Shown here piece by piece: positions 1 through 8,809 of a DNA stretch of 56,958 nucleotides. Origin of the DNA: an uncultured Bacteroidota bacterium (GTDB lineage: Bacteria; Bacteroidota; Bacteroidia; Chitinophagales; Saprospiraceae); assembly GCA_902609095.1 (NCBI GenBank), contig CACLQQ010000007.1:1-56958 (forward strand), written 5' to 3'. The notes below the pieces were generated by a model. That model saw nothing but the letters and a program-made list of their open reading frames with translations. It did no database searches and was not told the DNA's origin. Numbering within the stretch: position 1 is the stretch's first letter; the number at the start of each line of letters is the position of its first letter. Made by a program: the position numbers and the translations under genes.

Positions 1-402
1 AGTCAGTATCTATTTTCTTTTGACAATACTACACTGCGCATGGATTATAGTAGCTTGCGTTTAGAGTTACCAGTTTTATTTAGCTTTAGTATTCCTAGAG
101 ATAGATGGCAGCCATTATTTAAGTTTGGTGGGGCTATGGCATATAGTATGAATAATTCCCATCAATTGACGGAGTTTGTTACAGACCCTTCGAATGGTGG
201 AGTTAATCGAAGAGATACAAATATATCGACACCATCGTTAAGTTATGGTGTAGGGTTTGGTACTGAATTAAGGCATAAGATAACCTCTGATCTTGGAGCT
301 GTTTTCGGGGTAGAGTATTTTCTATTCTTTGAAAACGGAGAGAATCGCTTAATTGATGCCAACAGAATTGATATCAATTTAGGAGTTACCTATGCATTTT
401 AA
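1..402 (+). CDS. Outer-membrane beta-barrel protein, C-terminal part (5' end outside window)
   Basis: The frame is open from the first base, so the gene starts upstream of the window. About 133 residues are visible. They show alternating hydrophobic and polar beta strands (LELPVLFSFSI, WQPLFKFGGAMAY, YGVGFGTELRH, LGAVFGVEYFLFF) and the protein ends in INLGVTYAF, with the terminal aromatic residue typical of barrels assembled by the BAM complex. This fits the PorT/OmpW-like small barrels common in Bacteroidota. The exact family cannot be fixed without the N-terminus. The stop lies 2 bp from the stop of the convergent exbD gene. Confidence 0.7.
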   Translation, partial: SQYLFSFDNTTLRMDYSSLRLELPVLFSFSIPRDRWQPLFKFGGAMAYSMNNSHQLTEFVTDPSNGGVNRRDTNISTPSLSYGVGFGTELRHKITSDLGAVFGVEYFLFFENGENRLIDANRIDINLGVTYAF

Positions 403-404
403 GC

Positions 405-800
405 TCATTTGGGATCTGTTAATATGGTCTCCACCTCATATCTGAATGCTATATCCATTATAGATACCACATATTGATTAGGTACTCGAGGATCAGGACT
501 TAAGGTCATACTGACAGGTCTGCCTTTCTTTCCTAATTCTCTTATCGCTTTCTCTATTCTGTTTATAGATACTCGCTCGCCTCGTATCCAGTAAGAACCA
601 TCTCTTTTAATCGAGATATTTGTTGGAGGAGCTTTAAGTTCTGTAGTGGATTTAGACTTACCTGGTAGCTTTAGATTAAGTGCATTTGGCACAACCATAG
701 ATGATGTCAACATAAAGAATATTAAAAGCAAAAAGATAATGTCCGTTAAGGACGACATACTGAACTCTGCACTTGCTTTAGTTTTTTTCTTTAAACCCAT
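405..800 (-). CDS. exbD: ExbD/TolR-type biopolymer transport protein (second copy)
   Basis: 131 residues, a typical ExbD length. There is a short basic cytoplasmic N-terminus, one membrane segment (SSLTDIIFLLLIFFMLTSS) carrying the conserved proton-pathway Asp, then a periplasmic domain. ExbD works with ExbB as the proton-driven motor that energises TonB-dependent outer-membrane receptors, or a Tol-type envelope system. It is the last gene of exbB-exbD-exbD on the minus strand, 6 bp after the first exbD. The two paralogues share a near-identical membrane segment but have different periplasmic domains. No tonB follows, because the next gene is convergent. Confidence 0.93.
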   Translation of the reverse strand: MGLKKKTKASAEFSMSSLTDIIFLLLIFFMLTSSMVVPNALNLKLPGKSKSTTELKAPPTNISIKRDGSYWIRGERVSINRIEKAIRELGKKGRPVSMTLSPDPRVPNQYVVSIMDIAFRYEVETILTDPK

Positions 801-806
801 TTCTTA

Positions 807-1193
807 TTATTTAGGTTGGGTTGCTATGATGGCTCTCATCTTCAGTTTACTTGCTATCTCCATGACATCAGAGACTTTTTTCCAAGGTACTCCTACTTCA
901 GAGACTATTGCTACGGTAGCATTCTTTTTATTAGAGTCATCAGCGATAGATCTACGAATTAAATTTTCGATTTGCCCAAAAGAAGCCTTCTTTCCGTTAA
1001 ATGTGACACTACCATCTGTGGTCATCATTACCGTATAGTCAGTAGGTGCAACTGTCTTACTACTTGACTCTGGTAGTTCAATACTTATTTGGATCATGGA
1101 AGATGTGAGCATGAAAAAAATAAGTAACAAGAATATGATATCCGTTAAGGAAGACATACTGAATTCTGCATTTACTTTGTTTCTCTTTTTCAT
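807..1193 (-). CDS. exbD: ExbD/TolR-type biopolymer transport protein (first copy)
   Basis: 128 residues. The N-terminus is basic (MKKRNK) and is followed by a membrane helix with the same SSLTDIIFLLLIFFMLTSS signature and essential Asp as its neighbour, then a periplasmic domain of roughly 85 residues. It lies 24 bp downstream of exbB and 6 bp upstream of the second exbD, so the three are very probably one operon. Tandem exbD copies behind one exbB are common in Bacteroidota and probably form a mixed ExbD dimer in the ExbB channel. That last point is inferred from family knowledge. Confidence 0.93.
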   Translation of the reverse strand: MKKRNKVNAEFSMSSLTDIIFLLLIFFMLTSSMIQISIELPESSSKTVAPTDYTVMMTTDGSVTFNGKKASFGQIENLIRRSIADDSNKKNATVAIVSEVGVPWKKVSDVMEIASKLKMRAIIATQPK

Positions 1194-1217
1194 ATTGTCT
1201 TTTGTGTTCTAATGAGC

Positions 1218-1898
1218 CTATGCAGGTTCTTGCAATAGATCCATAAACTCCACAGTCGAAGCTTCCATTTTGAAAATGACTTTTTCAACACTTGCTACAA
1301 GTAAGTTGTATCCTACGAAAGCCACAATACCCACCATCAAACCAAATGCAGTTGTGATTAGTGCTTGGTAGATACCACCCGCTAATACGTCAGGGGTTAC
1401 ATTTTGTTCAGATGCCATGGTATAAAAAGCTTGGATCATACCTGTTACTGTACCAAAGAACCCTATCATTGGCGCAGCACCTGCTATACTGGCAAGTGTA
1501 GATAAATTCTTCTCAAGTTTGAATACCTCTAAATTACCAACGTTTTCTATGGCAGCATCAATATCCCTTAGTGGCTTGCCGATTCTCATTAATCCCTTTT
1601 CCACCATACGAGATACAGGGGTTGATTTAGTCTTGCATAAGGCTTTAGCACCTTCAATGTTTCCTGCTGCAACTGATGCACGTATATTATTCATGAAGTT
1701 CTGATCAATTCGGCCTGCTTTTTTGATGGTTACCCATCTTTCAAAAAATATAGCTATGGCTATAACTGATAACACTAATAGAATGGCTACAATCGCCATA
1801 CCTAACGGACCACCTTGAAAGATGATATCAAGGATACCTTGAGAAAGTGATTCTGCCTCTTCGGCTTCTTTGCTTTGAAAAAGGATGATTCCTAACAT
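1218..1898 (-). CDS. exbB: MotA/TolQ/ExbB family proton channel protein
   Basis: 226 residues. After a short N-terminus there are three membrane helices: about residues 30-52 (LGMAIVAILLVLSVIAIAIFF), and the two conserved C-terminal helices around PMIGFFGTVTGMIQAF and LITTAFGLMVGIVAFVGYNLL. The GTVxGM and TAxGL motifs are those of the ExbB/TolQ/MotA channel family. It forms the pentameric inner-membrane channel that carries protons through the ExbD interface. It is first gene of the minus-strand operon and a Bacteroidota-type -7 element lies about 70 bp upstream (1970-1977). Confidence 0.94.
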   Translation of the reverse strand: MLGIILFQSKEAEEAESLSQGILDIIFQGGPLGMAIVAILLVLSVIAIAIFFERWVTIKKAGRIDQNFMNNIRASVAAGNIEGAKALCKTKSTPVSRMVEKGLMRIGKPLRDIDAAIENVGNLEVFKLEKNLSTLASIAGAAPMIGFFGTVTGMIQAFYTMASEQNVTPDVLAGGIYQALITTAFGLMVGIVAFVGYNLLVASVEKVIFKMEASTVEFMDLLQEPA

Positions 1899-1969
1899 TC
1901 GTAAATTATAGTTTGAAGAATGATGACACTTAAACGCACACCTGCATTAATATTAGTGCGTAATACATA

Positions 1970-1977
1970 CAAAATTA
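1970..1977 (-). promoter_or_regulatory. Putative -7 element for exbB-exbD-exbD
   Basis: On the minus strand this reads TAATTTTG, matching the Bacteroidota sigma-70 consensus TAnnTTTG. It lies about 72 nt upstream of the exbB start codon in a 260-bp divergent intergenic region (1899-2158) that shows no coding potential. The match is short and the call rests on position and family consensus. Confidence 0.4.
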
Positions 1978-2158
1978 TGAAAAAATGGATATATTATATT
2001 TATTTATAAGGTGTTATATGTTGAAAACGTGATAATTGTATTTGCGTAATCGTGGTTTATTAAAGATCATTGGTCTCAACTGAACACGTCATAATAGTAG
2101 AGATTTAGTAATCTTTTTAGAGAGTTAGGTGTTGTACCTATTGTTTTAAGCCAATTCG

Positions 2159-2617
2159 ATGTCCGACAAAAAAGTAAATCCAATTGATAAGGATAAAATA
2201 GCCCAAGAACCTCACTTATTACCTTATGCGCATACTGTTGGAGGTGCAATAATCAAACCAATTGATAAAGGTCGTACTAAGGGAGTTGCCATGACTGCTA
2301 TGTATCAACAGACTTCTAATCAGTTACATCAGATAAAAGATCAAGTAGAAAAACTTTTGTCTCAGGCTCAAGATATTCATGACCGGATCGATGTATCTGA
2401 GAAGGTATATTTGGCAGACTGTTCCTTTAAGCCGGTGATGGGCCAGATATATCATCTGTATGAGAAAAAAGATGGCTCGTGGATACTGTCCATGGTCTCA
2501 GTTGAAGAATGGGGAAAGGATGCTCCTTATTTCTTTTTAGCAACAGCCCGTTTACTTCATGACCATACATGGGAGATTCTGGATGTCAATCCTGATAAGC
2601 CTGTAGTGGAGATGTGA
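2159..2617 (+). CDS. DUF2452 domain protein
   Basis: 152 residues, soluble, no signal peptide. The N-terminal part carries NPIDKDKIAQEPHLLPYAHTVG followed by a helical segment with an MYQQTSNQLHQIKDQVEKL pattern. The C-terminal half has a YHLYEKKDGSWILSMVSVEEWG stretch. This is the layout of the DUF2452 proteins found as single genes across Bacteroidota. Their function is unknown and nothing in the neighbourhood suggests one. The ATG start is preceded by non-coding AT-rich sequence and the stop is convergent with the next gene, 1 bp apart. Confidence 0.8.
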   Translation: MSDKKVNPIDKDKIAQEPHLLPYAHTVGGAIIKPIDKGRTKGVAMTAMYQQTSNQLHQIKDQVEKLLSQAQDIHDRIDVSEKVYLADCSFKPVMGQIYHLYEKKDGSWILSMVSVEEWGKDAPYFFLATARLLHDHTWEILDVNPDKPVVEM

Positions 2618-2618
2618 A

Positions 2619-2954
2619 TCAATCCACTCTAAATAATTCTTCAAGAAATTTCGCTTTTTCAAAGAAGTCTCTATCCTGGCATAAGGTGGAACCAGCAATG
2701 CCGACGAGGAAACAAACTGAATTACATTCACTATCTATGATTTTTGTTCCGCCATCACTGATGCAGTGGCCATCAGAAAAGGTATAAACTTCTGATCCCA
2801 TAAATTCATACTTGGCCATAGTTGCTTCACGACAATCACTTTGATTGTTTTTGAAATTATCAATACGTTCAGCGATGCATGGAGGGGGCCTATCTTCTGA
2901 ACAGCTCATGAGGGAGACTATGGAGCTAAGAATGGCATATCTAAGCAGTCTCAT
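2619..2954 (-). CDS. Small cysteine-rich lipoprotein of unknown function
   Basis: 111 residues. The N-terminus is a lipoprotein signal (LLRYAILSSIVSLMSC) with the lipobox Cys near residue 18. The mature part holds six further Cys residues (PPPC, SDC, GHC, SEC, SVC, TLC), which suggests a small disulfide-stabilised periplasmic or surface domain. The pattern of an aromatic YEFMGSEVYTF strand followed by spaced Cys residues resembles the small lipoproteins grouped as DUF6970, but I cannot confirm that by eye. It is convergent with the DUF2452 gene. Confidence 0.7.
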   Translation of the reverse strand: MRLLRYAILSSIVSLMSCSEDRPPPCIAERIDNFKNNQSDCREATMAKYEFMGSEVYTFSDGHCISDGGTKIIDSECNSVCFLVGIAGSTLCQDRDFFEKAKFLEELFRVD

Positions 2955-3207
2955 ATGTTCTACTAACGTAATAATCTGTAGAACTGCTTAGCCAGATTAA
3001 CTTGGTTTTGTATCCTAATTAAAAAAATGGTGCTCTTAAAGGGTACATCCTTCAGGATGATTTGAACTTAATTTAGCAACATTATAGGCCGCTTCAACAA
3101 CTTGCGGTCATGACAGATGCTAGTGCCGCAAATAACAAAGTGATTAAAATCAAAGAATTAAAGTGTGAAACAATAAGTCCTCCGTGGACACGAGAATTAC
3201 TTATTTA

Positions 3208-3474
3208 TCAACTCACTGAAATTGGGCCAAGTCTTTGTTTGACCATTTCTTCAAGCTGTCCAGCCTTCATTAAAGTGAAGCAACAATCGGAGATGCCGTC
3301 TCCTTCTGTACAAGAGGTAAGTGCAAACTTATCTCCTGCGTTTAAATCGAATTTCTTTCTAACATCCTTTTGGTATGACGAGTTACCTCTATCGTCGAAG
3401 TTTACAATGGCTTCTACATTACAACAACCTTCGTTTAGTTTGTTTTTGGACAAATTACTTGGTTCCTTTGGCAT
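3208..3474 (-). CDS. AbrB/SpoVT-like protein of the HgcAB-associated type
   Basis: 88 residues. The sequence has the swapped-hairpin pattern of the small family annotated as HgcAB-associated proteins: CCNVEAIVNFDDRGNSSYQK, then RKKFDLNAGDKFAL, then a CCFTLMKAGQLEEMV segment and a LGP ending. In intact members the DERGQ motif is followed by a MVLPK strand. Here it reads DDRGN and SSYQK, so the DNA-binding-like hairpin is altered. Its start overlaps the end of the methyltransferase pseudogene upstream by 20 bp, so the two were one transcriptional unit. The frame is intact, but with its partner dead the gene may be on the way out. Confidence 0.55.
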   Translation of the reverse strand: MPKEPSNLSKNKLNEGCCNVEAIVNFDDRGNSSYQKDVRKKFDLNAGDKFALTSCTEGDGISDCCFTLMKAGQLEEMVKQRLGPISVS

Positions 3475-4079
3475 CGAATATATTGATTTCTACTTTCGCA
3501 GAATCACAACCGCTATCAGCACAGCAATTTGCACCGAAACAGTCTAAAGAAACATTCTTGAGACCGGTATTAGTGATCCAGCTCTCTATATCAGATCTTT
3601 TAAAACCTTTCCAGCGATCACGCTGCTCTGTTATCAAGAAATCATAATCGTGACTATCTAAATCTGAGGGTGCCACCAGGTTTCAGAATCCTTACCATCA
3701 ATTTAATTGTAGCCTCAGGATGTTCAACATGGTGTAGATATATGTTTGCCATAACGACATCCATTGTGTCAGTTTATGCACTTAGTTTTTCTGATATGCA
3801 TACAACTGTCGTTAAGTTGGGAGAGTCGACAAATTTATTCCTTAGCATATCAAGCATCTCGGCAGATTGATCCATGGCGTATAAGGCTATGGATTTATCT
3901 TTCAGTGGCTCCAATAATTAACCGGTGCTACTTCCGATATTAGCAACTTTAGCGTTAGTACTAAGATTGAGGTGACTATAGATCGTATCCTTTGGTGCAT
4001 CACCAAAAAAGGAACCTCCCAGATCATCCCAATTTTGAAAGACTTCTCGGAAGTAATTCATAGAGGTAAGTGTTTCCAT
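3455..4079 (-). pseudogene. Dead class I SAM-dependent methyltransferase
   Basis: Reading from an ATG at 4079, the frame gives METLTSMNYFREVF, then the SAM-binding loop VANIGSSTG (usually a GCGTG-like loop, so two residues are lost), a TAA stop, YAMDQSAEMLDMLRNKF, an in-frame TAA, VVMANIYLHHVEHPEATIKLMV and RILKPGGT. A frameshift near 3668 leads into the C-terminal part DSHDYDFLITEQRDRWKGF...DIESWITNTGLKNVSLDCFG. This is the full domain order of a small-molecule methyltransferase of the ArsM/UbiE-like type, with two nonsense codons and one frameshift. It was translationally linked to the AbrB-like gene downstream. Substrate unknown. Confidence 0.85.
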
Positions 4080-4140
4080 GTTGAACTATTCATGCGTAAT
4101 GTGCAAATAAATCAGAATATTCAGTAATTTCTAAGGAATG

Positions 4141-4340
4141 TCATTTTACAATTTTTCTCATTAAATAGTCAGTTTGAATTTCATCACCAAATGGAAACTC
4201 ATGTTTATCAAATATCTTGAGGCCCAGCTTTTGACAGAAGCTTATTGATTTATCATGCTTCTCCCACACAACTAACCAAATCATGGGGCAATGATGACTT
4301 CTTCCTATTCGTATAGCATGAGCTATAAGCATGCGATCGT
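4141..4340 (-). pseudogene. GNAT N-acetyltransferase remnant (C-terminal part only)
   Basis: The last 65 or so residues of a GNAT acetyltransferase are readable: IWLVVWEKHDKSISFCQKLGLKIFDKHEF, then GDEIQTDYLMRK. These correspond to the WLxVWExNxxAxxFYxKxGF motif of the acyl-CoA-binding fold, with the usual Tyr of FYxKLGF replaced by Cys. The N-terminal half is missing. In its place, directly upstream, lies a scrap of an unrelated secreted protein, so a deletion has removed the gene start. Confidence 0.7.
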
Positions 4341-4361
4341 ATTCTTTTCTTCATGCCATCC

Positions 4362-4555
4362 AGAAGTTGCAGAGTTAATGGCTGTATGAAGATTTTGTTA
4401 GGTGTTAACCAAGAAAATCTGTCATCATTATCATCTCCTGTGTTGCTCACATAAAAAACAGTCTGAACCTTTACATAACATGAAATAAAGTTCATGTAAA
4501 TTAAAAGAAGAAGCATCTTTTGCATTCGACTTAAATAGTAAAATTTTCGTTTCAT
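4362..4555 (-). pseudogene. N-terminal fragment of a secreted parallel beta-helix protein
   Basis: From an ATG at 4555 the frame encodes a signal-peptide-like start (MKRKFYYLSRMQKMLLLLIY) followed by FYVSNTGDDNDDRFSWLTPNKIF. That is the usual opening of pectin-lyase-like beta-helix proteins (YVsxxGxDxndGxSWxTA). The continuing AINSATSG motif is found in a different frame at about 4365, so there is a frameshift. The rest of the protein is absent and the frame runs into the GNAT remnant. I read this as a deletion junction joining two dead genes. Confidence 0.55.
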
Positions 4556-4656
4556 ACTACACAGCATTTGTTGCAAATCAACATTATATCTATTGATTTG
4601 AAAGCTATTGTGCAATTTGGAGATAAAGATTCTCATTTTGAACATCTCATTTTTTG

Positions 4657-4692
4657 GGTGTATTTCCTTTGAAGTTTGAAGGTGTATTTCCT
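4657..4692. repeat. 12-bp direct repeat GGTGTATTTCCT
   Basis: Two exact copies of GGTGTATTTCCT, at 4657-4668 and 4681-4692, are separated by 12 bp. They lie just upstream of the degenerate hybrid histidine kinase. They might be leftover binding sites for its AraC-type output domain, since such regulators bind direct repeats, but this is a guess. Confidence 0.35.
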
Positions 4693-4749
4693 ACTTTTAA
4701 TGAGAGACGTTAAAATTTGGTTCGTAAAATTCAATGTTGTTTTCCGTAG

Positions 4750-7406
4750 TTTTTGACCACAAGTTTTATTGCTTTTGAGGATGCAAGTCTAACTGAAGAA
4801 GGTAAAATTATTCAGAAAGCCTTGAATATCGCAATCTTGAATTCTATTGATAATGGTGAAGATATTTCAGAGGATTTCATGACCATTTATGGCAACTATA
4901 AAACTTTGATTGATGAGAGCGAATCGCTCAGTAATTTGTACCATACCGTTAGAGGAATAAACTTAAATACTCGCGGAGAATATACTAAGAGTAGACCGCT
5001 ATTACAAAAAGCTCTGGTTTATTATGAAGCACAAGATTCTTATGAAGGTCTATTTATGTTGTACAAGTGCTTGGGCCATTCCTATTTTGAAGAATCCACC
5101 TATGCTTTGGAATTTGACTATTATTACAAAGTCTTCCGAAGTACCGAAGATTCTGAAGAAATAAGAGAAATCAGTCTCGATATAGCTGAAGTCTATTACC
5201 AACTCAATCTGTATGAAGACACCTTGCTCGTTTTAGATATAGCAAAAGAGAACTTTATCAAATCTGGGAATGGAGACTACATCGCTTAGGTTAATTTAGG
5301 TTATTATGCCATCAATGCAAAGGAATTCGAAGAGGTGCAGTCCATCAATCCTGTGATCGATTTTCTGATTGAAATGGAAGATGCAGAAAATCTCAACTTT
5401 GCCTATTTCAATAAGGCTAAGAAATTCTTGCCTAATGATCGAGATTTAGCAATTTTCTACAATGAAGAATCATAGAAATTGGCAAAATCCATAGATAGTA
5501 AGCCTTATATTTTACTCTCTGGACTTATCGCTGCTAAAATCTTTTTGAATTACAGTGAGATCAACAATGCAGAACGAATAATCAATCACGTAATAGGATT
5601 GATTGATGAATTTGAACTCGACTATTATTTACTCTATGCTTACGAAGAATTAGTTCAACTTTACGAGAAACAGCGCGATTATTCCAATGCCATCGATATT
5701 TACAAAAAACGTGAAACCATAATTAAGCAACAACAAAGTACGATTCAAATCAAGTCGATTGCAGATATTCGCTTGCGTGATGAAGTGATCTCTAAAACCG
5801 ACGAGATTGAATTACAAATCCAGAATAGAGCCCTATTGACTTTGATGTTTGTGGTTTTTGTATTGGTTGTTGTTATTATTCAGACCATCATCAATAGAAA
5901 CAAACGCAAAAAATTGCAAATTGAACAAGATCTTGCCCAAGAAAAGGAACTGAATAACATTCGTACGAAGTTCTTAGGTAATGTATCTAACGAAATCAGA
6001 ACACCATTGACTTTGGTTATGGGGAATATTCAATTGGTGATGTAAGAACTAAAAGATTTAGACAAAACCAAAGGTTATTTGCAATCGGCTCTAAACAATA
6101 GTAAAAAGGTGATAGAGGATGTCAATGAAATTCTATAATTCCTGAAGTATGAAAAAGGAACTCGGGAAGTTCATTTGGCAGCAATTTCTGTTGACAAATT
6201 CTTCAAAAGAACTTTCTTATGCTTTGATTCGAAGGCAGATGAAAAAGGAATTGAATTGGAATACCAAAACAGCGTTCCTGCCGATTTATGGTGTGAAATT
6301 GATCAAAATAAAACTGAAAAGATCCTCAACAATCTGATCACTAATGCAATGAAATTCAGTCCAAGTGATAGCAAGATCATTTGTACTACAACAGTAGATA
6401 ACGGCCAGATCCAAGTACAAATAACTGATTTCGGAACGGGAATCCGTGCAGAAGATGGACAAAAAATATTTAATCGATTTTATCAATCTCAAAACACCAA
6501 ATCAGTCGGTGGGATTGGTATTAGCTTAGCATTGAGCAAAGAATTCGCGACACTCTCGCAAGGAAGTTTGTCTGTGGAAAGTATTTTGAATAAAGGAAGT
6601 ACGTTTACTTTGACGCTTCCTATCTCCAAAGTTGATAGTCCCATTGAAATCATTAAAACTCCAAAAGAAAAGCAAAAAGATCAAAAGCTGCATTTGCTAG
6701 TGGTTGAGGACAATATTGAAATGGGTAAATATCTTGCCGAAATTTTAGGGCAATATTACAGAATATCTCAAGCATTTGACGGTGAAGATGCTCTAAAGAA
6801 AATCAACGAGCAGGATTTTGATTTGATTACTTTAGGTGTGATAATGCCCAAAATAGACGGATTTTAACTTAGGGAGGAAGTCAATAAATTATCTGATATG
6901 AGGGAAATTACGTACATCTTGATTACAGCGAAAGTCTTGGATATAGACAAGATCAAGGGCTATAATCTTGCAATCAACGATTACATCGTAAAACCATTTA
7001 ACAAAAACGAGTTACTTGCTAGAGTTTCTAATTTAATCGAAAATAGTACGAACAAAAAAGTTTGGCAATTAGAAACAAAGGAACTCCAAGAGAAATCTTT
7101 TGATCAAAAACTGGTTAAAACAGCTCAGCAATTTTTTTTTAACAGTATATCATATGAAGACTTTAGGATTGAAGATTTGTACAAGGAAATTGGTTATAGT
7201 CAACGTCAGTTATCGCGTTTGCTAAATGAGTACACGGGAATGACACCGGTAAAGTTTGTCTTGGAAGTTTGCTTACAACACGCCTATCAACTCATTCAAA
7301 ACAAGACTTTCCCAACATTATCCGAAGTAAAGTATGAAGGTGGCATCTCCTCTATTTCATTAACAAGTTTAAGGAGCGTTTTGGGGTGAAGCCTTCAGAG
7401 TTATGA
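4750..7406 (+). pseudogene. Dead hybrid histidine kinase-response regulator with AraC output domain
   Basis: One frame carries, in order, a TPR-like helical sensor region, a membrane helix near 5840-5890 (LLTLMFVVFVLVVVIIQTII), a HisKA box, a HATPase_c domain with recognisable N, G1 and G2 boxes, a receiver domain and an AraC-type helix-turn-helix. Five nonsense codons interrupt it (5287 TAG, 5473 TAG, 6043 TAA, 6136 TAA, 6865 TAA). A frameshift near 7350 moves the end to FKERFGVKPSEL at 7406. The phospho-accepting His is Asn (NVSNEIRTP) and the receiver phospho-Asp is Gly (LGVIMP instead of the usual TDVMMP), so the protein could not relay phosphate even if read through. A TAG lies directly before the TTG at 4753 and no original start is visible. 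Confidence 0.9.
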
Positions 7407-7669
7407 CAATTATTAGTGGATATTTATCCGTTTTGGTGGGTATTCCCTTATAATATAATAAATACCATCATTTACATACATCCTGTACTTCTCGGAAGAG
7501 AACATCTTGTATAAATTCTCTTCTACAGGAGATTATAGAAATCAAAGATCTCTTTTATTGATGCTAGGCATATTGCAATATCCTTAGAAGCTTGGATCAT
7601 ATCAATAAAATACTTTGACATATTTCAATTAGCTGCAAACAATCATAATTAAGCGTAGTTTTATTAGCT

Positions 7670-8770
7670 ATGATTGGATACAGATTTAGTGATTATCAAC
7701 CTGATGACTTATCTGGTGAGCCATTTGAGAGATTGTTAAAGATCTTTAAGGACTTATTAGTGTATACTTCAGGTGAAGTTTCTGAAGCACTTTCTTGGTT
7801 AACAGAGCTAGACAAGCAATATAACCTCTCGGATGAAAACTACGGCATCGCTGACTTCATACAGGATCTGATAGATAAGGGTTATATAAGCGATAGAAAG
7901 GATGGCTCTGGACTATTCGGTCCGACGGCCAAGATGGAGATCGAGCTGAGACGCAAGGCCCTCGACGACATATTCGATCAACTCAAAAAGTCCAAAAGAG
8001 GAAATCATATTACTCGACATACAGGTAGAGGAGATGAATATACCTCGGAGATGAGACCATTCCAATTCGGGGATAACTTAGATAAGATCGCAGTATCCGA
8101 ATCATTGAAAAATGCACAAATCAATCATGGTTTAGATGAGTTTAGGTTGACTCAGGATGACTTAGAAGTACATGAGACTTATTATAAGAGTCAGATGAGT
8201 ACAGTACTGATGATTGATATATCACACTCTATGATATTATACGGTGAGGATAGGATTACACCAGCTAAAAAAGTTGCTATGGCATTGGCTGAGTTGATTA
8301 AAACCCGTTATCCTAAGGATACCTTGGATGTTATAGTCTTTGGCAACGACTCTTGGAAAATTGAGATTAAAGATCTCCCTTATCTGCAAGTTGGACCATA
8401 TCATACGAACACTGTAGCTGGCTTAGAATTAGCTATGGATATCTTAAGAAGGAGAAAGAATCCTAATAAGCAAATTATGATGATTACAGATGGAAAACCC
8501 ACTTGTATAAAAAAAGGGAAAAAGTACTACAAGAATGCCTTTGGTTTAGATCGCAAAATTCTGAATAGAACCCTGGGCTTAGCCGTAAAGTGCAGAAAGC
8601 TTCAGATTCCAATCACGACCTTTATGATTGCCAGCGATCCTTACTTAAGAAATTTTGTAGATCAGTTTACTCGGGCAAATCAGGGTAAGGCGTTCTACAG
8701 CGGACTACAAGGTTTAGGGGAATTCATATTCATGGATTATAAGGATAATAAGAAGAAAAGAAAAGGGTAA
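7670..8770 (+). CDS. VWA (von Willebrand factor A) domain protein
   Basis: 366 residues, no signal peptide. The C-terminal half is a VWA domain with an intact metal-ion-dependent adhesion site: VLMIDISHSM supplies DxSxS, a TNT sits further on (YHTNTVAGL), and MITDGKP supplies the last Asp. The N-terminal 150 residues are helical and of unknown fold. It lies 39 bp upstream of a MoxR/ChlI-type AAA+ ATPase. Such VWA plus AAA+ pairs act together like the ChlD-ChlI part of Mg chelatase, usually in metal insertion or protein remodelling. No third chelatase subunit is nearby, so the client is unknown. Confidence 0.85.
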   Translation: MIGYRFSDYQPDDLSGEPFERLLKIFKDLLVYTSGEVSEALSWLTELDKQYNLSDENYGIADFIQDLIDKGYISDRKDGSGLFGPTAKMEIELRRKALDDIFDQLKKSKRGNHITRHTGRGDEYTSEMRPFQFGDNLDKIAVSESLKNAQINHGLDEFRLTQDDLEVHETYYKSQMSTVLMIDISHSMILYGEDRITPAKKVAMALAELIKTRYPKDTLDVIVFGNDSWKIEIKDLPYLQVGPYHTNTVAGLELAMDILRRRKNPNKQIMMITDGKPTCIKKGKKYYKNAFGLDRKILNRTLGLAVKCRKLQIPITTFMIASDPYLRNFVDQFTRANQGKAFYSGLQGLGEFIFMDYKDNKKKRKG

Positions 8771-8809
8771 ATGAGCCCATTAAGTAAAGAATTTCAGAAA
8801 AGATAGATA

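Noticed and set aside
2955-3207. Lipoprotein-like stretch on the minus strand (ILITLLFAALASVMTASC) after the AbrB-like gene
   Set aside because: It has no start codon in a sensible place, hits a stop directly after the Cys, and the following readable piece is in another frame. It is possibly one more remnant but too weak to list.
3110-3547. Plus-strand open frames of 90-145 codons opposite the AbrB-like and methyltransferase genes
   Set aside because: They have no recognisable domain and lie opposite sequence with clear family motifs on the minus strand.
4657-4692. CRISPR or transposon end repeats around the 12-bp direct repeat
   Set aside because: Only two short copies occur, without a regular array, terminal inverted repeats or a transposase.
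4750-7406. Stop-codon reassignment as an explanation for the many in-frame stops
   Set aside because: TAA, TAG and TGA all occur inside the dead genes, while all long intact genes here (clpC, ptrB, prfB, the ABC-F gene) use the standard code without internal stops, and catalytic residues are also lost.
7407-7669. RNA gene or riboswitch in the gap before the VWA gene
   Set aside because: No stable hairpin with a T tract and no recognisable conserved RNA motif could be seen.
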